DNA of 64,000 bases from Bacillota bacterium (lineage in GTDB: Bacteria > Bacillota > Clostridia > Lachnospirales > Lachnospiraceae): NCBI GenBank assembly GCA_023421075.1, contig JAEZUM010000084.1, forward strand, positions 3,774-67,773, in the 5' to 3' direction. Shown one piece after another: positions 1 to 8,825 of this stretch; position 1 is the stretch's first letter, and each line of letters begins with the position of its first letter. The position numbers and the translations under genes were made by a program. Under the pieces are notes generated by a model, which ran no database searches, was not told the DNA's origin, and worked only from the letters and a program-made list of their open reading frames with translations.

Positions 1-1
1 T

Positions 2-238
2 ATAGTAGATCAGAAAATAGAATCTGATATGGAGCTACAAGCTCAGATTTTAAAATACTCCAATGAGCAGTGGAGTAAAATACTTAAGTTTTCCCAGGAG
101 AAAAAGCTGGTTACTCCTGAAGAAGAAACAGTATTAAAAGTTGCTGGAAGAATACCAGAGAAATTACCAACCCCATATCAATGTAAAAAGTTACTTATGG
201 TATTGGAACGATTGCAATTAGAAGGACTAAAAATATAA
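2..238 (+). CDS. C-terminal fragment of an unidentified protein (partial)
   Basis: The frame is open from the left edge of the window to a TAA at 236-238, so only the last 78 residues of a longer protein are visible. They are rich in Lys, Glu and Leu and look helical. I do not recognise the family from this tail. It ends 22 bases before the methyltransferase gene and on the same strand, so it could be a partner in a restriction-modification or phage-defence operon; that is inference from position only. Confidence 0.6.
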   Translation: MVDQKIESDMELQAQILKYSNEQWSKILKFSQEKKLVTPEEETVLKVAGRIPEKLPTPYQCKKLLMVLERLQLEGLKI

Positions 239-260
239 TATTGCGTAGGAGAAATGACAT

Positions 261-1865
261 ATGTATTCTGTTGTTGACTTGTTTGCGGGTGCCGGTGGCT
301 TGAGCCATGGATTCATTCAAACAGAAAAATTTGAAATTAAGGTAGCATTTGAAAAAAACCTCAATGCTCAAAAGACATACAAAGAAAATCATAAAGGGAC
401 GACTTTATATTCGGATGTATGTAGTGCGAGATATGATGAAATTATTAGAGACTTTGGGGCAATTGATGTTGTTATAGGAGGCCCACCATGTCAGGGCTTT
501 TCAAATGCTAACCGACAGAAAAACCATGCAATAAGTCAGAATAATATGCTTGTAAAGCAATATGTAAGAGCAATCTTGGAACTGCAACCGAAAGCATTTG
601 TAATGGAAAATGTTAGTATGTTAAAATCTGATGTACATAGGTTTTATTTGGCTGAAGGAGATCAAGAGTTAATAGATAAATATAAAATTCCTACTGTTGA
701 TACAAGATTGAGTTTACTTGACCAGGAATACTATGAGCAACGATTATATGAGATAATTCAGAACGATGATATAGTGAAACAATGCTTATGGAACGAGAAA
801 GATTATTTATTATTAAATAGTGTTTTTAGACATAAAAAGAGTATTAAAAAAGCAAAGATATCTTTAGAGAAGCATGGTAAAAGCATGATATCTTTAGCAA
901 ACAAACTGAAATGTTTAATAACCGGTGAGAATATTTTTGACACCGATAATGTGACAATAGCAAATGCAATTCTGGACTATTATGATAAGAAGATAAGCGA
1001 AAATGAAATGCTAAATGCAGTGGAAAAATCAATAATGATGCAACGAATGTTAAGTAAAGTCCAAGAAATCGCTGATAATAAAATTATTGTTGAAGAATAT
1101 TTGAATAATAACGGGATTGAAATAAAGATAAAATCATATTCAGTTAATGATTATCTGAATAATGTCCTTGGATCAGATGAGAACGGATATAGTATTCGTG
1201 GAGGTGTGCTATGTGCTGCTGATTTTGGTGCACCTCAAAAACGCATGAGATATGTCATCTTGGGTGCAAAAAAAGATATATGCGATTCTGTAGAATTACC
1301 AAAAGGAACTGTAAGTGAAAAAGATTATGCTACAGTTGGCGATGCTATAAAAGATTTAGTTAATATTTCGCCTGTTATTAATGTATCAGATGACACGGGA
1401 ATTACTCTTAATTGTGAATCTGAAATAAAAATGAGTTTAAGTCCTTTGGCTCAGAAATTGCGTAATTCGAAGGTTTTAAAAAATCATATTATTACAGAAA
1501 CTAGGGAAACAGCAAGAAAGAGATTTCAAGCTATTAAGCCAGGAGAGAATTTTCATTCACTAGATGCTTCCATGAAAGAAAATACATACTCTGATGTGGA
1601 AAGAACACAGAATACAATATATTTAAGATTAGATTATAATATTCCGTCAGGAACAGTGGTTAATGTAAGAAAGTCAATGTGGATACATCCCGAGCATGAT
1701 AGAGCAGTAAGTGTACGGGAAGCTGCGAGGTTGCAGACTTTTCCAGACGATTTTGTCTTTATGGGATCAAAGGATTCACAGTATCAGCAAGTGGGGAATG
1801 CTGTACCGCCTATACTAGCTAAAGCTATTGCATTAAAATTAATAACACTTTTAGAAATGAAGTAA
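261..1865 (+). CDS. DNA (cytosine-5-)-methyltransferase
   Basis: This enzyme transfers a methyl group from SAM to C5 of cytosine in a specific DNA site. Motif I (DLFAGAGGLSHGF) lies at residues 6-18, motif IV (GGPPCQGFS) at 73-81 with catalytic Cys77, motif VI (ENV) at 116-118, a motif VIII-like APQKRMRYV near 325, motif IX (REAARLQTFPD) near 485 and motif X (QQVGNAVPP) near 510. Motifs VI and VIII are about 200 residues apart, far more than usual, so roughly 150 residues of charged, helical-looking sequence are inserted there. At 534 residues it is longer than typical enzymes of this family. A TAGGAG ribosome binding site precedes the ATG. No restriction enzyme is visible in the window; the partial gene upstream could be one. 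Family assignment is firm; the target site is unknown. Confidence 0.95.
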   Translation: MYSVVDLFAGAGGLSHGFIQTEKFEIKVAFEKNLNAQKTYKENHKGTTLYSDVCSARYDEIIRDFGAIDVVIGGPPCQGFSNANRQKNHAISQNNMLVKQYVRAILELQPKAFVMENVSMLKSDVHRFYLAEGDQELIDKYKIPTVDTRLSLLDQEYYEQRLYEIIQNDDIVKQCLWNEKDYLLLNSVFRHKKSIKKAKISLEKHGKSMISLANKLKCLITGENIFDTDNVTIANAILDYYDKKISENEMLNAVEKSIMMQRMLSKVQEIADNKIIVEEYLNNNGIEIKIKSYSVNDYLNNVLGSDENGYSIRGGVLCAADFGAPQKRMRYVILGAKKDICDSVELPKGTVSEKDYATVGDAIKDLVNISPVINVSDDTGITLNCESEIKMSLSPLAQKLRNSKVLKNHIITETRETARKRFQAIKPGENFHSLDASMKENTYSDVERTQNTIYLRLDYNIPSGTVVNVRKSMWIHPEHDRAVSVREAARLQTFPDDFVFMGSKDSQYQQVGNAVPPILAKAIALKLITLLEMK

Positions 1866-2077
1866 GGTAACGCCTTATTAATGTCACATGGAAGTTATTT
1901 ATGATAATAAATGAGGGGATATTCGATTGGAGGAATATCTAAGAGACAAATACTTGAATATATATTTTGTTATACCTATCAAAACAAATTTATCGATAGG
2001 AATATACAAAAAGAAGCATTTCTTGAAAATGTTATTTTGGAAATAATGATAATAATTATTAATATAATTCTAGAACA

Positions 2078-2147
2078 TGATTACACCTATAATCCAGCAT
2101 GCGGTTTTCAAGGCTTTTCTTGTAATCAATAATGCGGATTGTAATCA
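2078..2147. mobile_element. Short, internally deleted copy of the TGATTACAC-ended repeat
   Basis: The left end carries TGATTACAC (2078-2086), followed by a GCATGCGG segment also found in the two longer copies. The right end carries two TTGTAATCA units (2120-2128 and 2139-2147) in inverted orientation relative to the left. The internal TTCAAGGCTTTT matches the terminator arm of the longer copies at 8582 and 12401. It looks like a deletion derivative of the same element. Confidence 0.5.
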
Positions 2148-2197
2148 GAATTTATATGTGAGCTATTGACATATTATAGGTTATAATTTTCGCAATC

Positions 2198-2226
2198 TTG
2201 CTAATAACAAATTATTGTGATAAAAT
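2198..2226 (+). promoter_or_regulatory. Predicted sigma-A promoter of the gamma-glutamyl ligase operon
   Basis: TTGCTA (2198-2203) and TAAAAT (2221-2226) are separated by 17 bases, about 44 bases upstream of the first start codon of the operon. Confidence 0.5.
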
Positions 2227-2269
2227 GTAGTAATCATAATACTATAAAATTAAGAGAAAAGGTGGAAAT

Positions 2270-2623
2270 ATGCGTTATAATTATAATGAAATAGTTAAGC
2301 TTATAGATAAAGATGTGTTATTACATTCAGAAGGAGATTTTGTTTATTTTTTAAATACAAATCCACAAAAAGGTTCACTATTATTGCAAGAGTTTAATGA
2401 TCATATAGAAATTTTAAATAATGAATTGAAGAATATTAAGTATATAGACTTGTATACACTATTTATTAAAAATATTAATGTGCCTATTTATGTAGTTTAT
2501 ATTGAAAATAAAGAGGAATATGATGCAGTAATTCAGCTTCAGGCCAAAGAAATTGAATATAAAAACGACGATTTGGAAGTAGAGGCAAATAATTTTGGCA
2601 GTTTTATGATTAACAAAATTTAA
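2270..2623 (+). CDS. Small protein of unknown function, first gene of the ligase operon
   Basis: This 117-residue acidic protein has no signal peptide or membrane segment and I do not recognise a family. It reads as a compact alpha/beta protein with a hydrophobic strand-like VPIYVVYI around residues 71-78. An AGGTGG ribosome binding site sits 6 bases before the ATG. It opens a five-gene operon, with 24 bases to the GCS2-type ligase gene. It could be a subunit, a carrier or a substrate of the ligases, but nothing in its sequence (no Gly-Gly, no Cys-rich core, no phosphopantetheine-type Ser) decides this. Confidence 0.7.
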   Translation: MRYNYNEIVKLIDKDVLLHSEGDFVYFLNTNPQKGSLLLQEFNDHIEILNNELKNIKYIDLYTLFIKNINVPIYVVYIENKEEYDAVIQLQAKEIEYKNDDLEVEANNFGSFMINKI

Positions 2624-2647
2624 TTTATTAAGAAACAGAGGATTTTT

Positions 2648-3892
2648 ATGGAAAGCACTAATGTAAATAAACTTATAGAATATTTTCAATTTGGTTGTAA
2701 AAACAGTTTTCAATTAGGTCTGGAATTAGAACATTTTATAATTGATAAAAAAACAAAGAAAAGTATTGATTATTGTGGAGATAAAGGAATAGAGAGTATT
2801 TTAACATTAATGAAATCTGAATTTGATGAGATAGTGCTATCTAATAATCACTTGATTGGCTTATCAAATTCAGATTATTCTATATCCTTAGAACCGGCTG
2901 CACAATTTGAAATAAGCATAAGTAAGCAAGAAAGTATTAAGAATATTGAAAAAATATATAACAGTTTTCTGGGAATAATTAATCCTATTCTTAAACAGAT
3001 GGATTATGAATTAATTAACTTAGGGTACCATCCTTTCAGTAAAATTGATGATTTAAGTTTATTGCCAAAAGATAGATATAAATATATGTACCAACATTTT
3101 ACATCAACTGGAAACTGTGGTAAAAACATGATGAAGGGGACGGCAGCAACACAGGTATCAATTGATTATACAGATGAATATGATTTTATATTTAAATATA
3201 AAGCAGCGATGTTGTTAGGACCTATTTTATCCTTCATAACAGATAATGCCCCTATTTTTGAAGGGGTTCCATATGAGAAGAATATGTTAAGGCAGGATAT
3301 ATGGAAAAATGTTGATCTGGAACGTACAGCAATAAATATAAATTTCAAAAACTTCGGGTTTAAAGATTATGCAGATTTTGTATATAATGTACCACAAATT
3401 ATAAAAGTTAAGGATGGACAAATATTATATACTAAAAAAACAGCAAAAGATATTTATGATAAAAAAGAGTTAGAGACGAAGGACATAGATTTAATGCTAT
3501 CCATGGTTTTTCCAGATGTTCGTTTGAAGCAATATATTGAGATTAGAGTAGCTGATAGTATGCCATTTCAATATGCTCTATCATATATAGCATTAATAAA
3601 AGGATTATTTGTTAATACAGCTTCTTTGGATTTGTTAATAAAAAGATTACATTATACTAATATGAATGACGTTGAAGAAGCAAAAAAATCTCTTAGCAAT
3701 AATGGTTATTTAGCACGTGTTTATGGAAACGATATTAATTTTATAATTGATAAGATGATGAATATAGCTCAACAAAACCTGGAATGTAATGAAAAAAGTT
3801 ATTTGTCTGCATTGATTGAGCTCACAAGAGGTAAAAAAACATTATCTCAGATTTATAAAGAGAAGGAGTTAATGATATTATGCGACAATTAA
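2648..3892 (+). CDS. Glutamate-cysteine ligase family 2 (GCS2-type) gamma-glutamyl ligase
   Basis: Members of this ATP-dependent family join the gamma-carboxyl of glutamate to an amine, in the classic case cysteine. Recognisable features in order are LGLELEHFII (residues 23-32, with the metal-binding Glu residues), LEPAAQFEIS in the first third, GTAATQVSIDY near 163-173, and EIRVADSMP near 298-306. At 414 residues the length fits the EgtA/plant-type GCS2 group. The gene overlaps the next ligase gene by 13 bases, so the two are probably translationally coupled. The second substrate cannot be told from sequence. The neighbouring ATP-grasp ligase suggests a two-step route to a gamma-glutamyl conjugate, as in glutathione or glutathionylspermidine synthesis. 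Confidence 0.85.
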   Translation: MESTNVNKLIEYFQFGCKNSFQLGLELEHFIIDKKTKKSIDYCGDKGIESILTLMKSEFDEIVLSNNHLIGLSNSDYSISLEPAAQFEISISKQESIKNIEKIYNSFLGIINPILKQMDYELINLGYHPFSKIDDLSLLPKDRYKYMYQHFTSTGNCGKNMMKGTAATQVSIDYTDEYDFIFKYKAAMLLGPILSFITDNAPIFEGVPYEKNMLRQDIWKNVDLERTAININFKNFGFKDYADFVYNVPQIIKVKDGQILYTKKTAKDIYDKKELETKDIDLMLSMVFPDVRLKQYIEIRVADSMPFQYALSYIALIKGLFVNTASLDLLIKRLHYTNMNDVEEAKKSLSNNGYLARVYGNDINFIIDKMMNIAQQNLECNEKSYLSALIELTRGKKTLSQIYKEKELMILCDN

Positions 3893-5235
3893 ATATGAAT
3901 GAAATTAATAATTATTATAAAAATTTGATAGAAAATGATTTTGAACAAAATAAGAGGTCTCACATAAATTCCAAAGAGTATCTTAAAAATTCAACTGCCA
4001 GATATCACGGGGAAACTATCTATTCCTTATTTATGCCAAAAATATTTCCCCAAAATTTAGTAGATACTTTAAACGATACAGTTAAAACAATGTACTCGAT
4101 ACTGACCAAGGTAATAAAGGAATACTTGATTAACGAGGAATACAGGAAGCTATTTGGATTTGATAAAAGATTAGAAGAACTAATCTTAATCGACCGAGGG
4201 TATGAGAGTGTTCTTCCAATTTGCAGACTAGATATATTTCTAAATGAAGAAGATTTATCCTTTAAATTTTGTGAGTTCAATGCAGATGGAACAAGTTCGA
4301 TGAATGAAGACAGGGAACTGAATATTGCATTAACACATACTACGGCATATCAAAAACTAACGGATGAATACGAATTAGCTACTTTCGAATTATTTGATTC
4401 CTGGATACATGAATTTATGCAGATCTACGCAACATATAAGAACAAGGTAGAAAAACCACATATAGGAATTGTGGATTTTTTGGAGAAGGGATCGTCTCTA
4501 GAAGAATTTAATCAATTTAGAAAAAGCTTTGAAAAGGCAGGGTTTACTTGCGAAGTCTGTGAAATAAGAGAGTTAAGATATAATGATCATGTTTTATATT
4601 CACCTACGGGTAAGAAGCTGGATGCTATCTATAGAAGAGCAGTTACAAGTGATATAATGGAAAATTTAAATGATGTAAGTCATTTTATTCAGGCGGTAGA
4701 AGAAAAGAATATTTGCCTGATAGGAAGTTTTTGCACTCAAATTATTCATAACAAAATATTGTTTAAATTACTGTATGATAAAAGAACCCAATGCTTTTTA
4801 TCAGATCATGAAAAACAATTTATTAAATCGCATATTCCATATACTGTAAGATTAAGTGGAAATGAATGTGATATTGAGGAAATAATAAAAAATAAAGATA
4901 AGTGGATAATAAAGCCGGAGGATTCCTACGGTGCTAGAGGCGTTTACGCAGGAATTAATCATGACAGTACAGAGTGGAATAAAGTGGTTCATAATAACGA
5001 AGATAATCATTACCTGGTTCAAGAATTTATTATGCCATACCAATCAGAAAATATTGATTTTAATCTATCGGAACCTAAGTTTACAAAGTATAGTAATTTA
5101 ACTGGATTATATGTTTACAATGGGAAATTGAAAGGAATTTATTCCAGACAATCAAATAAAGAGATTATCTCTACTCAATATGATGAAAACGTCATTGCTT
5201 CTTTAATTATAAAGAATAAAAAGGAGACGGTATAA
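3880..5235 (+). CDS. Glutathionylspermidine-synthase-like ATP-grasp amide ligase
   Basis: The protein resembles the C-terminal synthetase domain of glutathionylspermidine synthase, an ATP-grasp fold that forms an amide through an acyl phosphate. Visible motifs are CRLDIF near 115-120, CEFNADGTSSM at 131-141 (matching the family's FE.N.DG loop), and KPEDSYGARGVYAG from Lys345 (the ATP-binding strand and loop), then LVQEFIMPY. It has 451 residues and no amidase domain, so it is a synthetase only. It overlaps the upstream GCS2 gene by 13 bases and the next gene starts directly after its stop codon. It probably acts on the gamma-glutamyl product of its neighbour; the amine or amino-acid partner is unknown. 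Confidence 0.8.
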   Translation: MRQLNMNEINNYYKNLIENDFEQNKRSHINSKEYLKNSTARYHGETIYSLFMPKIFPQNLVDTLNDTVKTMYSILTKVIKEYLINEEYRKLFGFDKRLEELILIDRGYESVLPICRLDIFLNEEDLSFKFCEFNADGTSSMNEDRELNIALTHTTAYQKLTDEYELATFELFDSWIHEFMQIYATYKNKVEKPHIGIVDFLEKGSSLEEFNQFRKSFEKAGFTCEVCEIRELRYNDHVLYSPTGKKLDAIYRRAVTSDIMENLNDVSHFIQAVEEKNICLIGSFCTQIIHNKILFKLLYDKRTQCFLSDHEKQFIKSHIPYTVRLSGNECDIEEIIKNKDKWIIKPEDSYGARGVYAGINHDSTEWNKVVHNNEDNHYLVQEFIMPYQSENIDFNLSEPKFTKYSNLTGLYVYNGKLKGIYSRQSNKEIISTQYDENVIASLIIKNKKETV

Positions 5236-6900
5236 ATGTTTCATGTTTTTTTTACAAATGAGTTAAGTATCAAAAAAAATGAGATAAATCTCTTTGAGAC
5301 TAATTTAGTAAAAAAACCTTATATTTTTAAGAACTGCACACGAGAGATAGGTCCAAACCGAAAAACATATATTAAGCTCGATGAATCCAAGTCAGTAAAA
5401 GGATTTATCGTTACGTTAAATGTTGATCAACTATGGATTATGGATCAATGGATGGACATCCCTTTATCAGAAAGAAAAGTCAAAAAAGTTAGGTACGATA
5501 ATAATCTGATCGAGTTATATTATTATACTCTTAATAATAAAGTAAATGTATCTAAAAGACCAAATAATGCTTTGGTTAAGGATAACATTATTAACTTTAA
5601 CAAGAAAAAAAATATGAATGCATTAGGTCCTTGTGATTTACATCTCATTTATCCATGCTCATTTGATCAGTATGAAATTCCTAAGATGGAAGGGATACTA
5701 AGTGAGTGCGACACCTGTGGTGATCCATATAGAATTGAAACACAGGAGGAGTTAGATCAATTTGAAGCTTCCCAATTCTTTGTTTGTAAATTGAACGATA
5801 ATAGCAAATATGAATTTAACGATGTCTTTATAACTAGTATCAAAAGAATACCATTAGGGACGATTAAGTGTTGTTTTACATATGGCGAAGATCTTTACGA
5901 GGAATATGGATTTGCTTATATCAGTAAACATAGCATTACAGGAATTGGTACTTTTTCAATTGTATTTCCTTGTATAACAAATCCGGTTATTTTGCAACTG
6001 TATGCTTTTTGCGAAAATGTTCTAAAAATTGTTGATGGATATGAAAATATTGAGGTTACGGAATGGTTAAAAAGGAAGAAGATAGAACTGTATGGTTATC
6101 CTAAAGCGGTTATTTTTTCATATAATTCTCAAATCAAAAAGAATGATATATTAAAATGTCTTGCTTTTGAAATGGAACCGATGGCTGATATTATCAGTAA
6201 AAAACTGAATGAATGGGCAAGTGACAACATTGCACAATATAATTTGGCGGAAGTTTATGCATCAGACAGATGTCTTATTGAGGTAAGAAAAGATATTGAA
6301 ATAAATGTGTTCAGGAGATTGAAATCTCAATCAATTGAAATATTCTTCATTGAAATATTACTATTTCAGGAAGCAGCAATATCAAGAGTTTGCTCAAGAG
6401 TTTCATATTATTTAAACGATATATCAAAAAATGCTAATTGTAAAAACTCCTTCGAGATATTATCAAAACTAAGTAAAGAAATGGCAAATGCTATCATGTT
6501 TATTGATCATAAAAGACTAAGGTATCCGAGCGTTCGGTTATCATCGGAGGAGATAGCAACCAGGTTTGGATTGCCAGAAGAATTAGATAAATATTATAAA
6601 TACCGAGAAATATTGGATGAAATGATTAATTTGAACTCTAATGAGCAGGATAAAATTGAAAGCACTTTAATGAATTTCTTGTTGCTAGTATTGACAATGA
6701 TTCAGGTTCTTCCTACGATAAAAACATTTATTGATATATTGATGACAGGAGAAATAAATGTGAGAGATGGGATATCACTCGCATTTAGTCTAATGACTTG
6801 TTCATTATTTTATATAATTTTTAGAGTTTTCAAGTGGAGAACTATTAAAAGATTGTCAAAAAATAGAGGTGAACATAAAAAAAGCTATGATAATAGATGA
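5236..6900 (+). CDS. Membrane-anchored protein with a gamma-glutamylcyclotransferase-like N-terminus
   Basis: Residues 1-105 follow the pattern of AIG2/GGCT-like domains: an opening hydrophobic strand, a basic middle, VKGFIVTL, then QLWIMDQW with Asp and Trp where the family has a conserved 'L-D-x-x-E' turn. The catalytic Glu is not certain. The centre (about 130-470) has a Cys-x-x-Cys (ECDTC) near 158 and no family I recognise. Two hydrophobic segments close the protein: about 477-500 and 512-535. The topology suggests a large cytoplasmic part anchored by a C-terminal hairpin. It starts immediately after the ATP-grasp stop, and the amidohydrolase gene begins inside its 3' end. Cyclotransferase-like enzymes release 5-oxoproline from gamma-glutamyl compounds, which would fit the operon. 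Function is inference. Confidence 0.6.
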   Translation: MFHVFFTNELSIKKNEINLFETNLVKKPYIFKNCTREIGPNRKTYIKLDESKSVKGFIVTLNVDQLWIMDQWMDIPLSERKVKKVRYDNNLIELYYYTLNNKVNVSKRPNNALVKDNIINFNKKKNMNALGPCDLHLIYPCSFDQYEIPKMEGILSECDTCGDPYRIETQEELDQFEASQFFVCKLNDNSKYEFNDVFITSIKRIPLGTIKCCFTYGEDLYEEYGFAYISKHSITGIGTFSIVFPCITNPVILQLYAFCENVLKIVDGYENIEVTEWLKRKKIELYGYPKAVIFSYNSQIKKNDILKCLAFEMEPMADIISKKLNEWASDNIAQYNLAEVYASDRCLIEVRKDIEINVFRRLKSQSIEIFFIEILLFQEAAISRVCSRVSYYLNDISKNANCKNSFEILSKLSKEMANAIMFIDHKRLRYPSVRLSSEEIATRFGLPEELDKYYKYREILDEMINLNSNEQDKIESTLMNFLLLVLTMIQVLPTIKTFIDILMTGEINVRDGISLAFSLMTCSLFYIIFRVFKWRTIKRLSKNRGEHKKSYDNR

Positions 6901-8470
6901 TGAACGATTGATATTGACTAATGCACACTATTTTAGTGAGAACTCTTTTAAGAAGGGCTCAATCGCCATAAGGAATGGAATAATCGTAAAAATTGCGGAA
7001 AGCTTCTATAAGGATGAATTGATGAAAGCCAGTAAGGTTATTGATTGTAGTAACCTTTATATAGTTCCTGGCTTTATAGACAGCCATTTACATCTTCCTG
7101 GAGACTATCTATACAGATATTTTGGGTTGAATTTAACAGATAAATATTCTTTTAATGAATATTATGATCGTATCAAGGATTCAAAGTTAAAACAATATTC
7201 CATTATAAGAGGTTATGGCTGGAATCATGATATCATGGGGGCAAATGGGTTTGATGGTTATCGTGAGATAAAAAAATTGATAGATAAAATATATGATGAT
7301 AAGTTATTTATCTTATATTCAGATGATTATCATAGCTGTATATGCAACCAGAAATTATTAAAGAGATATGTAACGATCAGAGAATATGAATATTCCTTAG
7401 ATGAAGTAGGTCTCCTTGAAGAGGAAGATATTTTTGAAATACAAAAACAATTCCCTGAATTATCATTCTCAAGTAATGAGATTAGAAGTGCTATTTTAAA
7501 ATATCAGGATATGTTATTAAGTCAGGGCATTACCAGTGTTCAAACACTAATGTTCCTAGGTGGAGATAATAAAAAAGAATGGGAAATTCTTAAGGACTTA
7601 GATGCTGAGAATCAACTATTCATTAATGTTAATTTGGCACTGACCATTCATTCCAATGAAATACTGGAATATATATTATGTAATCTAAACAGATTAAAAA
7701 CATTTGCTTCTAATAAAATAAAAATGAATACAATAAAGATTTATATAGATGGCGTTGTAGAAAATCAAACGGCATATATTTCGGAACCTTATGAAAATAC
7801 ATTTAATGTAGGCGATAGTTTATGGGAGGAAAATAAATTATTAGAGATATGCCAATACGTTGATGAGAATAATATGCAAATCCATGCGCATGCTATTGGT
7901 GATTCTGCCGTACATCTAATAACTAAGGCCTTAACCAATGCTATGGATATTAATAAAACAAAAGGAAAAAATCGTCATGTTATTACTCATTTGCAAATGG
8001 TCCAAAATGAAGATATAAAACTAATGGGTGAGTATGGGATTATAGCTAACATACAGCCATATTGGATTCCGATTGACGATTTTTATTATCCTATTGATGT
8101 TAAAAATATTGGTGAAAGGGTCAAGGATGAATATAAAGTTAATTCTTTTTTAAAAAATAAAGTAATTGTAACGGCATCGAGTGACAGTCCTGTAACACAA
8201 AATCCATATCCAATATTAGGTATGTCTAATGCTATATTTCGCTCAAATATTAATGAAAAAGCAAATTGGACGGATATGCTGAATGCATTTACTATTAACG
8301 GAGCTTTTCAATTGGGTAGGGAGTTGGAGATTGGCTTGATAAAGGAAGGATATAAAGCAGACTTAACACTATTATCAAATGACTTAAATATGAATAATAG
8401 AAACGAATTTGAAAACATTAAGGTTGTAATGACTTTATCAAATGGAATTATTAGATATAATAATTTATAG
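6869..8470 (+). CDS. Amidohydrolase family 3 (YtcJ-like) metal-dependent hydrolase
   Basis: This is a TIM-barrel amidohydrolase. PGFIDSHLHL gives metal ligands His73 and His75, HAHAIGD at 339-345 the next His pair, THLQ near 370 another, and SSDSPV contains the final Asp439. The C-terminus LIKEGYKADLTLL is the typical beta-sandwich end of the family. It has no signal peptide, so it is cytoplasmic. The given start is a GTG that overlaps the upstream gene by 32 bases; an ATG at 6887 is an alternative. Such enzymes cleave N-acyl, urea or cyclic amide bonds. In this operon it could hydrolyse the gamma-glutamyl product or a precursor, or open a ring such as 5-oxoproline, but the substrate is not known. 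Confidence 0.85.
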   Translation: MNIKKAMIIDDERLILTNAHYFSENSFKKGSIAIRNGIIVKIAESFYKDELMKASKVIDCSNLYIVPGFIDSHLHLPGDYLYRYFGLNLTDKYSFNEYYDRIKDSKLKQYSIIRGYGWNHDIMGANGFDGYREIKKLIDKIYDDKLFILYSDDYHSCICNQKLLKRYVTIREYEYSLDEVGLLEEEDIFEIQKQFPELSFSSNEIRSAILKYQDMLLSQGITSVQTLMFLGGDNKKEWEILKDLDAENQLFINVNLALTIHSNEILEYILCNLNRLKTFASNKIKMNTIKIYIDGVVENQTAYISEPYENTFNVGDSLWEENKLLEICQYVDENNMQIHAHAIGDSAVHLITKALTNAMDINKTKGKNRHVITHLQMVQNEDIKLMGEYGIIANIQPYWIPIDDFYYPIDVKNIGERVKDEYKVNSFLKNKVIVTASSDSPVTQNPYPILGMSNAIFRSNINEKANWTDMLNAFTINGAFQLGRELEIGLIKEGYKADLTLLSNDLNMNNRNEFENIKVVMTLSNGIIRYNNL

Positions 8471-8654
8471 AACATTATATACTTGCTGATTCGTAAAGTT
8501 TTATAAATATGACAGCGAAAAAATTCTCAAACTAACTGCTTTTATTTTTTGTGTAGATGGCTGGTGATTCAGATTATTTAATTTTGATTACACTCCTGAT
8601 TACACTACAAATCCGGCATGCGGGAATGCCCTTTCTATCAGTGTTTGCGGATAG

Positions 8655-8686
8655 GGCAGATGGTTCAAATCCTACTGCCCCTGTAA
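8655..8686 (+). repeat. T-arm-like hairpin repeat inside the element
   Basis: GGGCAG pairs with CTGCCC around GGTTCAAATCC, giving a minihelix that resembles the T arm plus acceptor end of a tRNA. Related sequences occur at 8801-8823, 12475-12506 and 23347-23366, each followed by an intrinsic terminator. No complete tRNA cloverleaf is present. Confidence 0.5.
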
Positions 8687-8690
8687 TAAG

Positions 8691-8724
8691 AAGAGAGCTT
8701 TCACGTGAGTGAAGGCTCTTTTCT
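8691..8724 (+). terminator. Intrinsic terminator
   Basis: A 14-base-pair stem with two G-U pairs closes on a GTGA tetraloop and is followed by TTTTCTT. It could end transcription from the amidohydrolase operon. Confidence 0.7.
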
Positions 8725-8742
8725 TATTACCTTAGTGACAGT

Positions 8743-8797
8743 TGGCTTCGAAGCCACGACCTGCGGAGCAGGTTGGGACGCCTCGGGAACGAGGCGG
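8743..8797 (+). repeat. Three consecutive small hairpins
   Basis: GGCT-TCGA-AGCC, ACCTGC-GGAG-CAGGT and GCCTCG-GGAA-CGAGGC follow each other with only 3 to 5 bases between them. The local GC content is far above the surroundings. The block lies between two copies of the ATCCTACTGCCCCTGTAA segment. I know no RNA family that it matches. Confidence 0.5.
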
Positions 8798-8825
8798 TGG
8801 TCAATATCCTACTGCCCCTGTAAAG

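Larger units (their letters stand above)
1866..2269. other. Intergenic region between the methyltransferase and the ligase operon
   Basis: This 404-base AT-rich stretch holds a short repeat copy (2078-2147) and the likely promoter of the downstream operon (2198-2226). A 73-codon frame (1911-2132) runs through it but has no good ribosome binding site and ends inside the repeat, so I do not call it a gene. Confidence 0.6.

Noticed and set aside
1911..2132. 73-codon frame after the methyltransferase gene
   Set aside because: It has no convincing ribosome binding site, and its last 18 codons are the translated repeat (DYTYNPACG, like DYTxNPACG or DYTLKPACG in frames at 8586 and 12405). The peptide is a by-product of the repeat.
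8582..8690. A tRNA gene
   Set aside because: GGTTCAAATCC resembles a T arm, but no D arm, anticodon arm or matching 5' acceptor strand can be drawn in the right order.
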